Shown: piece after piece, positions 34,532 to 44,262 of the stretch
How the letters are laid out: every line of letters starts with the position of its first letter
Numbering within the stretch: the first letter of the stretch is position 1
Notes under the pieces: model-generated
The model's database searches: none
Seen by the model: only the letters and a program-made list of their open reading frames with translations
Told to the model about the DNA's origin: nothing
Made by a program: the position numbers and the translations under genes
Source of the DNA: Pacificimonas sp963710205
Lineage (GTDB): Bacteria > Pseudomonadota > Alphaproteobacteria > Sphingomonadales > Sphingomonadaceae
Reading direction: 5' to 3'
Length of the DNA: 64,000 nt
NCBI GenBank assembly: GCA_963710205.1
Contig: CAVPZG010000005.1
Coordinates: forward strand, 310,001-374,000

Positions 34532-35725
34532 GTGACCGAAGATTTCTACCGCATCAAACGCCTGCCGCCCTATGTCTTTGCTGAGGTAAATGCGGCAAAG
34601 GCGGCGGCACGGGCGCGCGGCGTCGATGTCATCGATCTCGGCATGGGCAATCCGGACACACCGCCGCCTCAGGCTGTGATCGACAAGCTGGCCGAGGTTG
34701 CAGCCGATCCGAAGGCACACCGCTATTCGGCATCGCGTGGCATCAAGGGCCTGCGGCGCGCACAGGCGCGCTATTACAAGCGGCGCTTCAACGTGGATAT
34801 CGATCCGGAACTCGAAGTCTGCGTCACATTGGGCTCGAAGGAAGGTCTCGCGAATCTGGCGCAGGCGATCACTGCGCCGGGCGATGTCATCCTGTCCCCC
34901 AATCCCAGCTACCCGATCCATGCCTTTGGCTTCATTATCGCCGGGGCGACCATTCGCTCGATTCCCGTCAGCCCGGGGCCTGATTTTTTCAAGGCACTCG
35001 AATATCAGATGAAATACACCATTCCGCGCCCGACGGGGATGGTGATTGGCTATCCAAGCAATCCCACGGCGGAGACGGTCGACCTGGATTTCTACAGGGA
35101 GGTCGTGGCCTTTGCGAAAGCGAACGACATCTGGGTCATAAGCGACCTCGCCTATGCGGAAATCTATTTTGACGGCAATCCGCCGCCCTCGATCCTGGAG
35201 GTGGAGGGGGCGATGGACGTGGCCATCGAATTCACCTCCATGTCCAAGACCTTCTCAATGGCAGGCTGGCGTATGGGATTTGCCGTCGGCAACCAGCGGC
35301 TGATCGGCGCGCTGACGCGGGTGAAATCCTATTTGGACTATGGCGCTTTCACGCCCATTCAGGTCGCCGCCGTTGCTGCCCTTGACGGTCCCGAAGAGGA
35401 AATCGAGAAGCGGCGCATGATGTACAAGAGCCGCCGTGACGTGCTGGTCGAGAGCTTTGGCCGGGTCGGTTGGAAACTGCCCGTTCCCAACGCCAGCATG
35501 TATGTCTGGGCGCCGGTTCCTGAGCCGTTCGCGCATCTGGGCGCTGTCGGTTTCGCCAAGAAACTGATTGACGAGGCTGGTGTCGCTGTGTCTCCGGGCG
35601 TCGGCTTCGGTGAAATGGGGGAAGCCTTCGTCCGTATCGCCTATGTCGAGAACGAGCAGCGCATCCGTCAGGCGGCGCGGCAGATTAAGCCCTTGTTTCA
35701 GGCGGCAGGCAGAGACCCGGAATGA
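34532..35725 (+). CDS. alaC: Class I/II aminotransferase (AlaC-like)
   Basis: A 397-residue PLP aminotransferase. It contains DLGMGNPDTPPP at the N-terminus, YPSNPTAETVD, the SDLAYAEIYFDG aspartate/tyrosine motif and the PLP lysine in EFTSMSKTFSMAGWRMGFAVG. The sequence type is shared by AlaC (glutamate-pyruvate aminotransferase) and LL-diaminopimelate aminotransferase-like proteins; substrate cannot be fixed. GTG 34532 starts at TEDFYRIKRLPPYVF, the family N-terminus. It overlaps hom by four bases. Confidence 0.85.
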   Translation: MTEDFYRIKRLPPYVFAEVNAAKAAARARGVDVIDLGMGNPDTPPPQAVIDKLAEVAADPKAHRYSASRGIKGLRRAQARYYKRRFNVDIDPELEVCVTLGSKEGLANLAQAITAPGDVILSPNPSYPIHAFGFIIAGATIRSIPVSPGPDFFKALEYQMKYTIPRPTGMVIGYPSNPTAETVDLDFYREVVAFAKANDIWVISDLAYAEIYFDGNPPPSILEVEGAMDVAIEFTSMSKTFSMAGWRMGFAVGNQRLIGALTRVKSYLDYGAFTPIQVAAVAALDGPEEEIEKRRMMYKSRRDVLVESFGRVGWKLPVPNASMYVWAPVPEPFAHLGAVGFAKKLIDEAGVAVSPGVGFGEMGEAFVRIAYVENEQRIRQAARQIKPLFQAAGRDPE

Positions 35726-37011
35726 CCAATCCCCTTCGCATAGGGATCGTCGGCCTCGGTACGGTTGGCGCCGGCGTCGTTCAGATCCTGACGGAAAACC
35801 GTGACCTGATCGCAGGGCGGGCGGGGCGCGCCATAGATATTGTCGCCATCAATGCGCGCGACAGGTCAAAGGATCGCGGCGTCGATCTGTCGCCCTACCG
35901 CTGGCAGGACGATGCGACGGCGATGACGTCCGCCGACGATATTGACGTCGTGGTCGAACTGATCGGCGGCGCGGACGGGCTGGCGGTTTCGCTGGCGCGA
36001 AAATCCCTGGAAAATGGCAAGGGCTTTGTCACCGCGAACAAGGCGATGATTGCGCATCATGGCAGCGAACTGGCACAGGCCGCGGAAGCGAAAGCGGTGC
36101 CCCTTAAATATGAGGCGGCGGTGGCGGGCGGTATTCCCGTCATCAAGGCGCTGGGCGGCGGCGCAGCGGCAAACGAGATCGAGCGGCTGTTCGGCATTCT
36201 GAATGGCACCTGCAACTACATCCTGACCGAAATGGAAGAGAAGGGCGCGCCGTTCGCCGATGTCCTGAAGGCGGCGCAGGCGCTCGGCTATGCGGAGGCC
36301 GATCCTACGTTCGACATCGACGGCATAGACGCCGCACACAAACTGGCCATCCTCGCCAGCCTCGCCTTCGGTACGGCGCTCGATTTTGCCGCCGTGGAAA
36401 CGCGCGGCATCCGCGAAATCGAGAAAATCGACATCGAGCGCGCGGCGGCGCTCGGCTATCGTATCCGTCTGGTTGGCGAAGCGCGCCTCTCGAAGGGCAA
36501 GCTGCTGCAGCGCGTGCATCCTGTCCTCGTCCCGCTGGCGCATCCGCTCGCCAAGGTGACCGGCAGCCTCAACGCGGTCGTTGCCGACGGCAATTTCGTC
36601 GGGCGGTTGACCTTCGAGGGCGCGGGCGCGGGCGCGGGACCGACCGCGAGCGCTGTGGTCGCCGACCTGATCGACATTGCGCGCGGAGAGGCGGCCCCGG
36701 CCTTCGGTATTCCGGCGACCACGCTGCGCAATGTCGAAGCGGGCGATCACGAACAGGGCATCGGCCGTTCATACCTTCGCGTGCAGGTCAGCGACGAACC
36801 CGGCGTCATGGCAGACCTGACCGCGATCCTGCGCGATTGCGGCGTGTCGATCGAAAGCCTGATCCAGCGCGGCGAGGGCGCTGACGACGATGTGTTCATC
36901 GCCATCATTACGCATGAAACGGAATATGCGCGCACAGCGGAGGCCGCACGGAAGATGGGGGCGCTGGCGAGCGTCGTGAGTGCGCCGATGCGCATGGATT
37001 TGCTGGACTAG
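35722..37011 (+). CDS. hom: Homoserine dehydrogenase
   Basis: Reduces aspartate semialdehyde to homoserine for threonine and methionine. The 429-residue protein has the Rossmann start GIVGLGTVGAGVVQIL, the catalytic core with VTANKAMIAHHG, EAAVAGGIPVIKAL and GILNGTCNYILTEME, and a C-terminal ACT domain (YLRVQVSDEPGVMADLTAIL) for threonine feedback. Coupled by ATGA to the aminotransferase. It complements metZ at 24 kb in methionine synthesis. Confidence 0.96.
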   Translation: MTNPLRIGIVGLGTVGAGVVQILTENRDLIAGRAGRAIDIVAINARDRSKDRGVDLSPYRWQDDATAMTSADDIDVVVELIGGADGLAVSLARKSLENGKGFVTANKAMIAHHGSELAQAAEAKAVPLKYEAAVAGGIPVIKALGGGAAANEIERLFGILNGTCNYILTEMEEKGAPFADVLKAAQALGYAEADPTFDIDGIDAAHKLAILASLAFGTALDFAAVETRGIREIEKIDIERAAALGYRIRLVGEARLSKGKLLQRVHPVLVPLAHPLAKVTGSLNAVVADGNFVGRLTFEGAGAGAGPTASAVVADLIDIARGEAAPAFGIPATTLRNVEAGDHEQGIGRSYLRVQVSDEPGVMADLTAILRDCGVSIESLIQRGEGADDDVFIAIITHETEYARTAEAARKMGALASVVSAPMRMDLLD

Positions 37012-37118
37012 GGCTGCGCTGAAAGGTCGTGAAGGCCATCATTGCGCCCTTCGGAGGAGCAGCGAATAAAGTTAACAGCGGGATTCCCAAGTCCCCGCTG
37101 TACCGCTAAGTCCCGCTC

Positions 37119-38150
37119 ATGCCCGAACCGGAGCGCGTCATCGCGCCGACCCGCAAGCCTGAAGATGTTGATGCCGCGCTTCGTCCGCAGCGGCTGGAGG
37201 ACTTTGTCGGGCAGGAGGCAGCTCGCGGTAACCTCCGCGTCTTTATCGAGGCGGCGAAATCGCGCGGCGAGGCGATGGATCATGTGCTGTTCTTCGGCCC
37301 TCCCGGTCTCGGCAAGACGACGCTGGCGCAGATCGTCGCGCGCGAACTGGGGGTGGGCTTTCGCGCCACGTCCGGGCCTGTCATCGCAAAGGCGGGCGAC
37401 CTTGCCGCCATCCTGACCAATCTGGAGCCCAATGACGTTCTCTTCATCGACGAAATCCACCGCCTGTCGCCGGCTGTCGAGGAAGTGCTTTATCCCGCCA
37501 TGGAGGATCGCAGCCTCGATATCATGATCGGTGAGGGGCCATCGGCGCGTAGTGTCAAGATCGACCTGCCGCCCTTCACGCTGGTCGGCGCGACGACACG
37601 CTCGGGTCTGCTGACCACACCGCTGCGCGACCGGTTCGGCATTCCGGTGCGGCTGAATTTCTACACACCAAAGGAACTGGAACGTGTCGTTAGCCGCGCC
37701 GCCGCGCTGCTTGACATGCCCCTGCAGGCGGATGGCGCAGAAGAAATCGCCCGCCGCGCGAGGGGAACGCCTCGCATAGCAGGTCGCCTCCTTCGCCGTG
37801 TGCGCGACTTCGCCTCGGTCGCGGGGCATGATCGCATCGACCGCAAGGCGGCGGACCAGGCCCTGATGCGCCTTGAAGTCGATGCTCTTGGCCTTGACGC
37901 CATGGACCGCCGCTATCTTGGCGTTATCGCGGAGGATTATATGGGCGGCCCGGTTGGCGTGGAAACCCTTGCCGCCGCGCTTTCCGAACCCCGCGACACG
38001 ATAGAGGACGTGATTGAACCTTATCTCATTCAGATCGGCCTTCTTGCCCGGACCGCCCGGGGACGCCAGATGAATGGCAAGGCGTGGACGCATTTGGGCC
38101 TGAACGCACCTGGGGGCACAGGCGACCAGTTGCCACTTGGAGGCAAATGA
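37119..38150 (+). CDS. ruvB: Holliday junction branch-migration helicase RuvB
   Basis: A 343-residue AAA+ motor. Walker A is FFGPPGLGKTTLAQ, Walker B LFIDEIHRL, sensor I GATTRSG, and the arginine finger region PLRDRFGI; the winged-helix C-terminus includes DRRYLGVIAEDYMGGPVG. No ruvA or ruvC lies beside it, unlike in many proteobacteria. Instead ybgC overlaps its stop, so it heads a ruvB-ybgC-tol run. Confidence 0.96.
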   Translation: MPEPERVIAPTRKPEDVDAALRPQRLEDFVGQEAARGNLRVFIEAAKSRGEAMDHVLFFGPPGLGKTTLAQIVARELGVGFRATSGPVIAKAGDLAAILTNLEPNDVLFIDEIHRLSPAVEEVLYPAMEDRSLDIMIGEGPSARSVKIDLPPFTLVGATTRSGLLTTPLRDRFGIPVRLNFYTPKELERVVSRAAALLDMPLQADGAEEIARRARGTPRIAGRLLRRVRDFASVAGHDRIDRKAADQALMRLEVDALGLDAMDRRYLGVIAEDYMGGPVGVETLAAALSEPRDTIEDVIEPYLIQIGLLARTARGRQMNGKAWTHLGLNAPGGTGDQLPLGGK

Positions 38151-38602
38151 CGGTGCTGGAACCCGCATCAGGCCAGTTCCGGTCCGGCGTCCACCACTTC
38201 CCGCTCCGCGTCTATTTCGAGGACACGGATTTTTCCGGGATCGTCTATCACGCCAACTACCTGCGTTTCATGGAACGCGCCCGGTCCGACATGCTACGCC
38301 TCGCGGGAATTGACCAGCTGGCGACGTATGAGGCCGGGGAGGGCGTTTATGCAGTTGCGGCAATGGACATAAAGTATAAACGCCCGGCAAAGCTGGACGA
38401 TGTGCTGATCGTCGAAAGCCGGGTGACGCGGGTCAGGGCTGCAGCGACGGAAATCGAACAGCTTGTCCTTCTAAACGGGGAACTTGCCGTACAGGCGCTT
38501 GTTACGGCTGCACTGGTCGGTCCAGAAGGACGCCCGATGCGGCAGCCCAAGGGCTGGCGCGAGACATTCAACAGCCTGATGGATCAGGCAAAAGGGGAAT
38601 GA
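38147..38602 (+). CDS. ybgC: Tol-Pal-associated acyl-CoA thioesterase
   Basis: A 151-residue hot-dog-fold thioesterase. The catalytic motif YFEDTDFSGIVYHANYLRFMERAR matches YbgC, with the Asp nucleophile/base in DTDFSG. ATG 38147 is preceded by TTGGAGG and overlaps the ruvB stop as ATGA; an upstream in-frame extension lies inside ruvB. Its own stop overlaps tolQ in the same way. ybgC is the usual first gene of tol-pal operons. Confidence 0.93.
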   Translation: MTVLEPASGQFRSGVHHFPLRVYFEDTDFSGIVYHANYLRFMERARSDMLRLAGIDQLATYEAGEGVYAVAAMDIKYKRPAKLDDVLIVESRVTRVRAAATEIEQLVLLNGELAVQALVTAALVGPEGRPMRQPKGWRETFNSLMDQAKGE

Positions 38603-39306
38603 TGCAGGCTGAAACCATAGAGGTTGGCATGGCAGCCGCCGCCGACCTGTCGCCCTGGGCGCTGTTCTTGCAGGCCGATATCGTCGTGAAGGCGGTGATG
38701 GTGGGTCTGCTCCTCGCTTCCATTTGGTCGTGGGCGATTATTTTCGACCGGTCCGGCCGCATGAAAAAGGTGCGGAAACAGTCGGACGCCTTCGAGGATC
38801 GCTTCTGGAAGGCGGCCAGCCTGGAGGAATTCCACGGCTCACAGTCGAAGCTCACGCATCCGTCCGCGCAGATTTTCAACGCGGGCATGACTGAGTGGCG
38901 GCGGTCTACGTCGGGCGGCAAGGTAAGGCGGGAGGGTCTGCGGACCCGCCTCGCCTCCACCATGCAGGTGACGATCGATCGTGAGATCGGGCAATTGTCG
39001 GATCGCCTCAACGTGCTTGCAACGATCGGTTCGGTATCGCCCTTCGTCGGGCTGTTCGGCACGGTCTGGGGCATCATGCGGGCCTTCACGTCCATCGCGG
39101 CCAGCCAGAACACCACGCTGGCGGTCGTCGCGCCGGGCATCGCGGAGGCGCTGTTTGCCACTGCGCTTGGTCTGTTCGCGGCCATCCCCGCCGTCATCGG
39201 TTATAACCGTCTGCTGCACCGTATCGGGACACTGGAAGGACGGCTGATCGGCTTTTCCGAGGAGTTTCAGAATCTCCTCTCCCGCGAACTGGATGAACGG
39301 GACTAG
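38599..39306 (+). CDS. tolQ: Tol-Pal system proton channel TolQ
   Basis: A 235-residue MotA/TolQ/ExbB protein with three membrane segments (about residues 28-46, 142-164, 178-198). The conserved LNVLATIGSVSPFVGLFGTVWGI and PGIAEALFATALGLFAAIPAV segments are present. It pairs with TolR to use the proton motive force for outer-membrane constriction at division. Confidence 0.96.
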   Translation: MMQAETIEVGMAAAADLSPWALFLQADIVVKAVMVGLLLASIWSWAIIFDRSGRMKKVRKQSDAFEDRFWKAASLEEFHGSQSKLTHPSAQIFNAGMTEWRRSTSGGKVRREGLRTRLASTMQVTIDREIGQLSDRLNVLATIGSVSPFVGLFGTVWGIMRAFTSIAASQNTTLAVVAPGIAEALFATALGLFAAIPAVIGYNRLLHRIGTLEGRLIGFSEEFQNLLSRELDERD

Positions 39307-39309
39307 AAC

Positions 39310-39747
39310 ATGGGTATGGGCATGGCCTCCCGTCGTTCCGGTCGCCGCGCGCCGATGAGCGAGATTAATGTGACGCCGCTCGTTGACGTCATGCTCGTGC
39401 TGCTCATTATCTTCATGATCACCGCGCCGCTGCTGGTCGCTGGCGTGCCCGTTGATCTGCCCGATTCAAATGCGGGTGCGCTGCAGAACGACGACACGCC
39501 GATCCAGATTTCCCTGGACGGCGAAGGCGGCGTATTCATCGACGAGCAATTGCAGGACGCCGAAACCTTTCCGCAGCGCCTTGCTGCCATCCGCGAGGCC
39601 CGCAGCGGTGAGGAAGAACCGCGCGTTTACATCCGCGCCGACCGCGCGCTCGATTACGGCCGCGTCATGGCGGTATTGGGCGAAGTCAATCGCGCCGGAT
39701 TTCGCCGCGTGGCGCTGGTCAGTGACACGGGGCAGGATAGCGAGTGA
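39310..39747 (+). CDS. tolR: Tol-Pal system protein TolR
   Basis: A 145-residue ExbD/TolR protein with one N-terminal membrane segment carrying the essential aspartate (INVTPLVDVMLVLLIIFM) and a periplasmic domain ending near YIRADRALDYGRVMAVLG. It follows tolQ by three bases. Its TGA overlaps the GTG start of tolA (GTGA). Confidence 0.95.
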   Translation: MGMGMASRRSGRRAPMSEINVTPLVDVMLVLLIIFMITAPLLVAGVPVDLPDSNAGALQNDDTPIQISLDGEGGVFIDEQLQDAETFPQRLAAIREARSGEEEPRVYIRADRALDYGRVMAVLGEVNRAGFRRVALVSDTGQDSE

Positions 39748-40571
39748 CGGAAGCGCGCGCCCTCAGTCTTGCGGGTGTCGCCCATCTGGGGCTGTTTGCC
39801 GTGCTGTCGCTCAGCTGGAGCCTGCTGGGCGAGGAGAAGCCCATGTTTCAGGAGCCCATGCCTGTCGAAATCGTCGACATCAGCGATGTGCCGACGGTCA
39901 TGGAGAAGCCGGAACCCTCTCTTGCCGCCGCGCCGCGCGAAACCATTGAGGCGCCCGACATTGACGACGCGCCGCCGCTTGAGGAAATTACCGCCGCTGA
40001 AATTCCCGATCTGCCGGAAATGAGTGAATTGCCGCCCATAAAGCCCGCCGAGGAACCGAAACCAAAACCCGATCCCAAGCCGTCCGCCAAACCCAAGGCT
40101 GAACCAAAGCCAAAGCCCGATCCAAAACCCGCGAAGAAGCAGGAACTTTCGACGCCAATTGATAAATCCAGGGCCGTCGCCGACAAACCGCGCGAGGAGC
40201 AGGATTTCGCAAAGCTGATTACCGACGCGCTGCCAACCCAGGCCAAATTGTCGTCCATCCAGCAGGCAACACTGGCACAGGCGATTCAGGCGCGCATCTA
40301 CAAGTGCTGGGATCCGAACGCCGGCGGGCCGGATTCGGCAAATATCGTCACCACCCTGCGCGTCAGGGCCGCGAAATCAGGCGAGATTGTCGGGCGTCCC
40401 GAAATGGTGAAACAGACGGGCAGCGGCGAGGCTGGCTACAAGCGTGCCGCCCGCGACGCCGCCATTCGCGCCGTGATGAATCCATCCTGTTCCCTGAAAG
40501 GCCTGCCGCCCGAACTTTATGCTGGCGGCTGGGAAGATTTCACGCTCAACTTCGATCCGAAGGATTTCTAG
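39744..40571 (+). CDS. tolA: Tol-Pal system protein TolA
   Basis: A 275-residue protein linking inner and outer membrane. A membrane segment at about residues 7-27 is followed by a Pro/Glu/Lys-rich linker with PKPDPK-type repeats (about 95-145) and a C-terminal TonB/TolA-like domain (from about residue 165, including ARIYKCWDPNAG). Start GTG 39744 is coupled to tolR. The linker is much shorter than the long helical domain of E. coli TolA, as is common in alphaproteobacteria. Confidence 0.92.
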   Translation: MTEARALSLAGVAHLGLFAVLSLSWSLLGEEKPMFQEPMPVEIVDISDVPTVMEKPEPSLAAAPRETIEAPDIDDAPPLEEITAAEIPDLPEMSELPPIKPAEEPKPKPDPKPSAKPKAEPKPKPDPKPAKKQELSTPIDKSRAVADKPREEQDFAKLITDALPTQAKLSSIQQATLAQAIQARIYKCWDPNAGGPDSANIVTTLRVRAAKSGEIVGRPEMVKQTGSGEAGYKRAARDAAIRAVMNPSCSLKGLPPELYAGGWEDFTLNFDPKDF

Positions 40572-41891
40572 ATGATGCACCGCCTGCTTGCGTTTTTAAT
40601 CATTCTTGTCGCCGCACCTGCCGCTGCGCAGAACCTCTCGGTCGATATAAATCAGGGTGTTTCCAAGCCGCTACCGATCGCCATCCCGCCATTCACGACG
40701 CAGGCGAATGTCGATACCCCGGCCGGCAATACAACGGAGCTTGGCAAGCGCGTTGCAGAAGTCATTACCAATGACCTGCGATCGTCGGGTTTGTTCCGCC
40801 CAATCGACCCGCTCGCCTTTACCACCACCGTGCGTTATCCCGACGTCCTCGCCCCGCAATTCGCCAGCTGGCGCACCGTCGCCGCGCAGGCGCTGGTTAC
40901 GGGCTTCGCCGAGGCGAAGGCGGACGGTTCGATCACCGTCGGCTGCTACCTCTATGACGTCTTTTCCGAAGAGGTGCTGGTGCGTGAGGGCTTCAACACC
41001 ACGCCGCCGTTCTGGCGCCGGGCCGCGCATAAATGCGCCGATGCCGTCTATGCACGCCTGACAGGCGAGACCGGGTATTTCGACAGTCGCATCGTCTACA
41101 TCTCGGAAACGGGACGCGCGACCAGCCGCGTAAAGCGTCTGGCCATCATGGACCAGGACGGTGCCAACCACCGCTTTCTAACCAACGGTCAGAATCTTGT
41201 GCTGACGCCGCGCTTTTCACCGACGCAGCAAACCGTCGCCTATCTCAGCTATGCGCAAAACCGCCCTCGCATCTATTCCTATGACATTGGATCGGGCCGT
41301 CAGAAACTGATCGGCGATTTCCCGAACATGAGCTTCGCGCCGCGTTTTTCTCCTGATGGACGGACGATGGCATTCAGCCAGTCCCGCGGGGGGAATACCG
41401 ACATCTATGTGATGAACGCGGATGGCGGCAACGTGCGCCGCCTGACCAGCGCGCCGGGGATCGACACCGCGCCGAGCTTCTCTCCTGACGGACGCCGGAT
41501 CACCTTCGAAAGTGATCGGGGCGGCTCGCAGCAGATCTACGTCATGAATGCGGACGGCTCCGGCCAGCGGCGCATCAGCTTTGGCGATGGCCGTTATGGC
41601 ACGCCGGTATGGAGCCCGCGCGGCGACCTGATCGCCATGACCAAGATTGGCGGCGGCAAATTCCGCATCGGCGTCATGCGCCCGGACGGTTCGGGCGAAC
41701 GTCTGCTGACCGACAGCTGGCAGGACGAAGGGCCAACATGGTCGCCGAACGGCCGTGTCATCATGTTCTTTCGTTCGCGCCGGGGCGGCGGGGCCGACCT
41801 GCATTCGATCGACCTGACCGGCATCAACGAGCGGCGCATTCCGACACCGCTGGAGGGCAGCGATCCGGCCTGGTCGCCGCTGCTGGACTGA
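40572..41891 (+). CDS. tolB: Tol-Pal system beta-propeller protein TolB
   Basis: A 439-residue periplasmic protein. A signal peptide ends at AAPAAAQ. The N-terminal alpha/beta domain is followed by a six-bladed propeller with repeats such as FSPDGRTMAFSQSRGG, IYVMNADGG and FSPDGRRITFESDRGG. It binds Pal. It starts immediately after the tolA stop; the second ATG at 40575 is an alternative. Confidence 0.96.
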   Translation: MMHRLLAFLIILVAAPAAAQNLSVDINQGVSKPLPIAIPPFTTQANVDTPAGNTTELGKRVAEVITNDLRSSGLFRPIDPLAFTTTVRYPDVLAPQFASWRTVAAQALVTGFAEAKADGSITVGCYLYDVFSEEVLVREGFNTTPPFWRRAAHKCADAVYARLTGETGYFDSRIVYISETGRATSRVKRLAIMDQDGANHRFLTNGQNLVLTPRFSPTQQTVAYLSYAQNRPRIYSYDIGSGRQKLIGDFPNMSFAPRFSPDGRTMAFSQSRGGNTDIYVMNADGGNVRRLTSAPGIDTAPSFSPDGRRITFESDRGGSQQIYVMNADGSGQRRISFGDGRYGTPVWSPRGDLIAMTKIGGGKFRIGVMRPDGSGERLLTDSWQDEGPTWSPNGRVIMFFRSRRGGGADLHSIDLTGINERRIPTPLEGSDPAWSPLLD

Positions 41892-41976
41892 TTGTTTTGA
41901 ATTAAATATCCGCTGGAACGAATCCGCTGGCGGAAAGTTGCGAAGACAAGCATATTGATAAGAGAGGGGAATCATC

Positions 41977-42525
41977 ATGAAGACCATAATTGCCCGTTCA
42001 CTGACCATTGGCCTGCTGATCGGCGTGGCCGCCTGTTCCAAGAACAACGAAGAACTTCCGCCGCCCCCGCCGCCTCAGGAGGCGCCGGCAACCCCTGACA
42101 CGTCCGCCACCACGACGACGAGCAGCGGAAACGTTACCGGGTCCGTCGTTCCAGGCAGCATGGAAGATTTCATGCAGCAGGCTGGCACCGATACGGTCTA
42201 TTTTGGCTATGACAGCAGCAGCCTGGATGCCGAAGGGCGCGACACGCTGACCAAACAGGCTGCCTGGCTGCAGCGCTATCCGAATGTCCGCATCAGCGTC
42301 GAGGGTCATGCCGACGAACGCGGCACGCGCGAATATAACCTCGCGCTTGGCGAACGCCGCGCCAACGCCTCGGCCACGTTCCTGCAGCAGCAGGGTATTC
42401 CCGCCAGCCGCATCACCACGATCAGCTATGGTAAGGAACGTCCTGCCGTCGAAGGTTCAAGCGAAGCTGCCTATGCCCAGAACCGCCGCACGGTGACGGT
42501 GCTGTCCGGTGCCGCAGCCAGCTAG
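41977..42525 (+). CDS. pal: Peptidoglycan-associated lipoprotein Pal
   Basis: A 182-residue outer-membrane lipoprotein. The lipobox is GVAAC (Cys at about residue 20). A Pro/Thr-rich linker leads to the OmpA-like domain with VYFGYDSSSLDAEGRDTL and VEGHADERGTREYNLALGERRA, which binds diaminopimelate in peptidoglycan. Last functional gene of the tol run, followed by a terminator; no cpoB gene follows. Confidence 0.96.
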   Translation: MKTIIARSLTIGLLIGVAACSKNNEELPPPPPPQEAPATPDTSATTTTSSGNVTGSVVPGSMEDFMQQAGTDTVYFGYDSSSLDAEGRDTLTKQAAWLQRYPNVRISVEGHADERGTREYNLALGERRANASATFLQQQGIPASRITTISYGKERPAVEGSSEAAYAQNRRTVTVLSGAAAS

Positions 42526-42547
42526 ATCGCATCCATCGGAAAACGAC

Positions 42548-42576
42548 AAGGGGCTGCCGAAAGGTGGCCCCTTTTT
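42548..42576 (+). terminator. Intrinsic terminator after pal
   Basis: AAGGGGC pairs with GCCCCTT, with partial pairing inside (TGCC/GGTG around GAAA), followed by TTTTT. It closes the tol-pal operon. Confidence 0.8.
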
Positions 42577-42588
42577 CGTGGATTGAAA

Positions 42589-43051
42589 ATGAATTTCACC
42601 ATCGTCAAAGACGATCTGTCCAGTGAAGCGATCCAGGCTCTCCTGCGCTATCATCTGGATGAAATGCACCGGCATTCGCCCGCGGACAGTGTCCATGCCA
42701 TGCCTGTCGAGCGCCTCAGCCAGCCCGATATCACATTCTGGTCGCTTTGGCGGGACGACGTGCTTGGCGGGCTGCGGTGCATTGAGGGAAATCGATGCGG
42801 CGCACGGCGAACTCAAGTCGATGCGGACCGCACCCGAATTTCTGCGGCAGGGCGTTGCGGAGGCGATCCTCATTCATCTGATGGCGGAGGCAAAGGCTCG
42901 GGGGTATGGCCGCCTGAGCCTCGAGACGGGCCGAACGCAGCCTTTTCATGCGGCACATGCGCTCTACCGGAAGTACGGCTTCACCCCCTGTCCGCCCTTT
43001 GCTGACTATGCGGAAGATGCGTTTTCAATGTGCATGACGCGTGTGATTTGA
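42589..43051 (+). pseudogene. GNAT acetyltransferase gene, single +1 frameshift
   Basis: The N-terminal part (MNFTIVKDDLSSEAIQ to WRDDVL) is in one frame. The rest, CGALREIDAAHGELKSMRT then FLRQGVAEAILIHLMAEAKARGYGRLSLETG and ending YRKYGFTPCPPF, is in the next. The second part carries the acetyl-CoA-binding loop (RQGVAEA) of the GNAT fold. Deleting one G near 42764-42768 joins them into about 153 residues. Length is 3n+1, with no other lesion. Substrate unknown. Confidence 0.78.
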
Positions 43052-43121
43052 GGCTTTCGCTTATAATTGTCATGCGAACCGGCTATGTTGCCATATTGAA
43101 CGAGCCCAGTTGGAAACCAGA

Positions 43122-44258
43122 ATGTCCGTAAGACCATGGCGCGATATTGAGCGCCGCAAGTCCCGTCAGATCATGGTCGGCAACGTCCCTGTAGGCGGCG
43201 ATGCGCCGATCACCGTTCAGACCATGACCAATACGCCGACGTCGGATGCGAAGGCGACGATCGACCAGATCCGCGCCTGCGAAGACGTTGGCGCGGACAT
43301 CATTCGCGTGTCCTGCCCGGATGTGGAGTCGACGCAGGCGTTCAGGCTGATCGCGAAGGCGGCTGCGGTGCCTTTGGTGGCCGATATCCATTTCCACTAT
43401 AAACGCGCACTTGAGGCGGCAGATGCGGGCGCGGCCTGCCTTCGCATCAATCCGGGCAATATCGGGTCATCGGAGCGCGTCGCCGAGGTTGTGCGCGCGG
43501 CAAAGGCCAATGGCTGCGCCATCCGTATCGGCGTCAACGCGGGCAGCCTGGAAAAGGATCTCCTGGAAAAATACGGCGAGCCATGTCCGGAGGCGTTGGT
43601 CGAATCCGCGCTGGACCACATCAAGCTGCTGCAGGATCATGATTTTCACGAATATAAGGTTGCCGTGAAGGCCTCCGACGTGTTCCTGGCCGTCGCGGCC
43701 TATCAGCAGCTGGCGGAGACGGTCGATTGTCCGCTGCACCTTGGGATTACCGAGGCCGGCGGCCTGATCGGCGGCACTGTCAAATCGTCGATCGGGATAG
43801 GCAGTCTGTTGTGGGCGGGCATCGGCGACACGATCCGCGTCTCACTCAGCGCCGAACCGATGGAGGAGGTCAAGGTCGGCTTCGAGATGCTGAAGGCGCT
43901 CGGCCTCAGAACGCGCGGCGTTCGCGTCGTCAGCTGCCCCAGCTGCGCGCGTCAGGGCTTCGACGTCATTCGCACGGTGGAAAAACTGGAAAAACGCCTC
44001 GAACATATCAAGACGCCCATGTCGCTCTCGGTCCTTGGCTGTGTCGTCAACGGCCCGGGCGAAGCGCGTGAAACCGATATTGGCCTGACGGGCGGCGGCA
44101 AGGGCAAGCATATGGTCTATCTGTCCGGCGTCACCGATCATCATGTCGAGGATGCGGACATGATCGAGCATATTGTCTCCCTCGTCGAGAAGAAGGCAGC
44201 GGAGATCGAGGCGGGCACGAGCGATGCCGCCGACACACGGCGCGAAGCGGCGGCCTAG
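43122..44258 (+). CDS. ispG: 4-hydroxy-3-methylbut-2-enyl diphosphate synthase
   Basis: Penultimate enzyme of the MEP isoprenoid pathway. The 378-residue product has an N-terminal TIM barrel (TVQTMTNTPTSDAKATIDQI, VADIHFHYKRAL, RINPGNIG) and a C-terminal [4Fe-4S] domain with SCPSCARQG and LGCVVNGPGEA supplying three cysteines and a glutamate. ATG 43122 is chosen over an upstream TTG. Functionally linked with ispA at 20 kb. The exported thioredoxin-like gene begins four bases after its stop. Confidence 0.96.
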   Translation: MSVRPWRDIERRKSRQIMVGNVPVGGDAPITVQTMTNTPTSDAKATIDQIRACEDVGADIIRVSCPDVESTQAFRLIAKAAAVPLVADIHFHYKRALEAADAGAACLRINPGNIGSSERVAEVVRAAKANGCAIRIGVNAGSLEKDLLEKYGEPCPEALVESALDHIKLLQDHDFHEYKVAVKASDVFLAVAAYQQLAETVDCPLHLGITEAGGLIGGTVKSSIGIGSLLWAGIGDTIRVSLSAEPMEEVKVGFEMLKALGLRTRGVRVVSCPSCARQGFDVIRTVEKLEKRLEHIKTPMSLSVLGCVVNGPGEARETDIGLTGGGKGKHMVYLSGVTDHHVEDADMIEHIVSLVEKKAAEIEAGTSDAADTRREAAA

Positions 44259-44262
44259 ACCC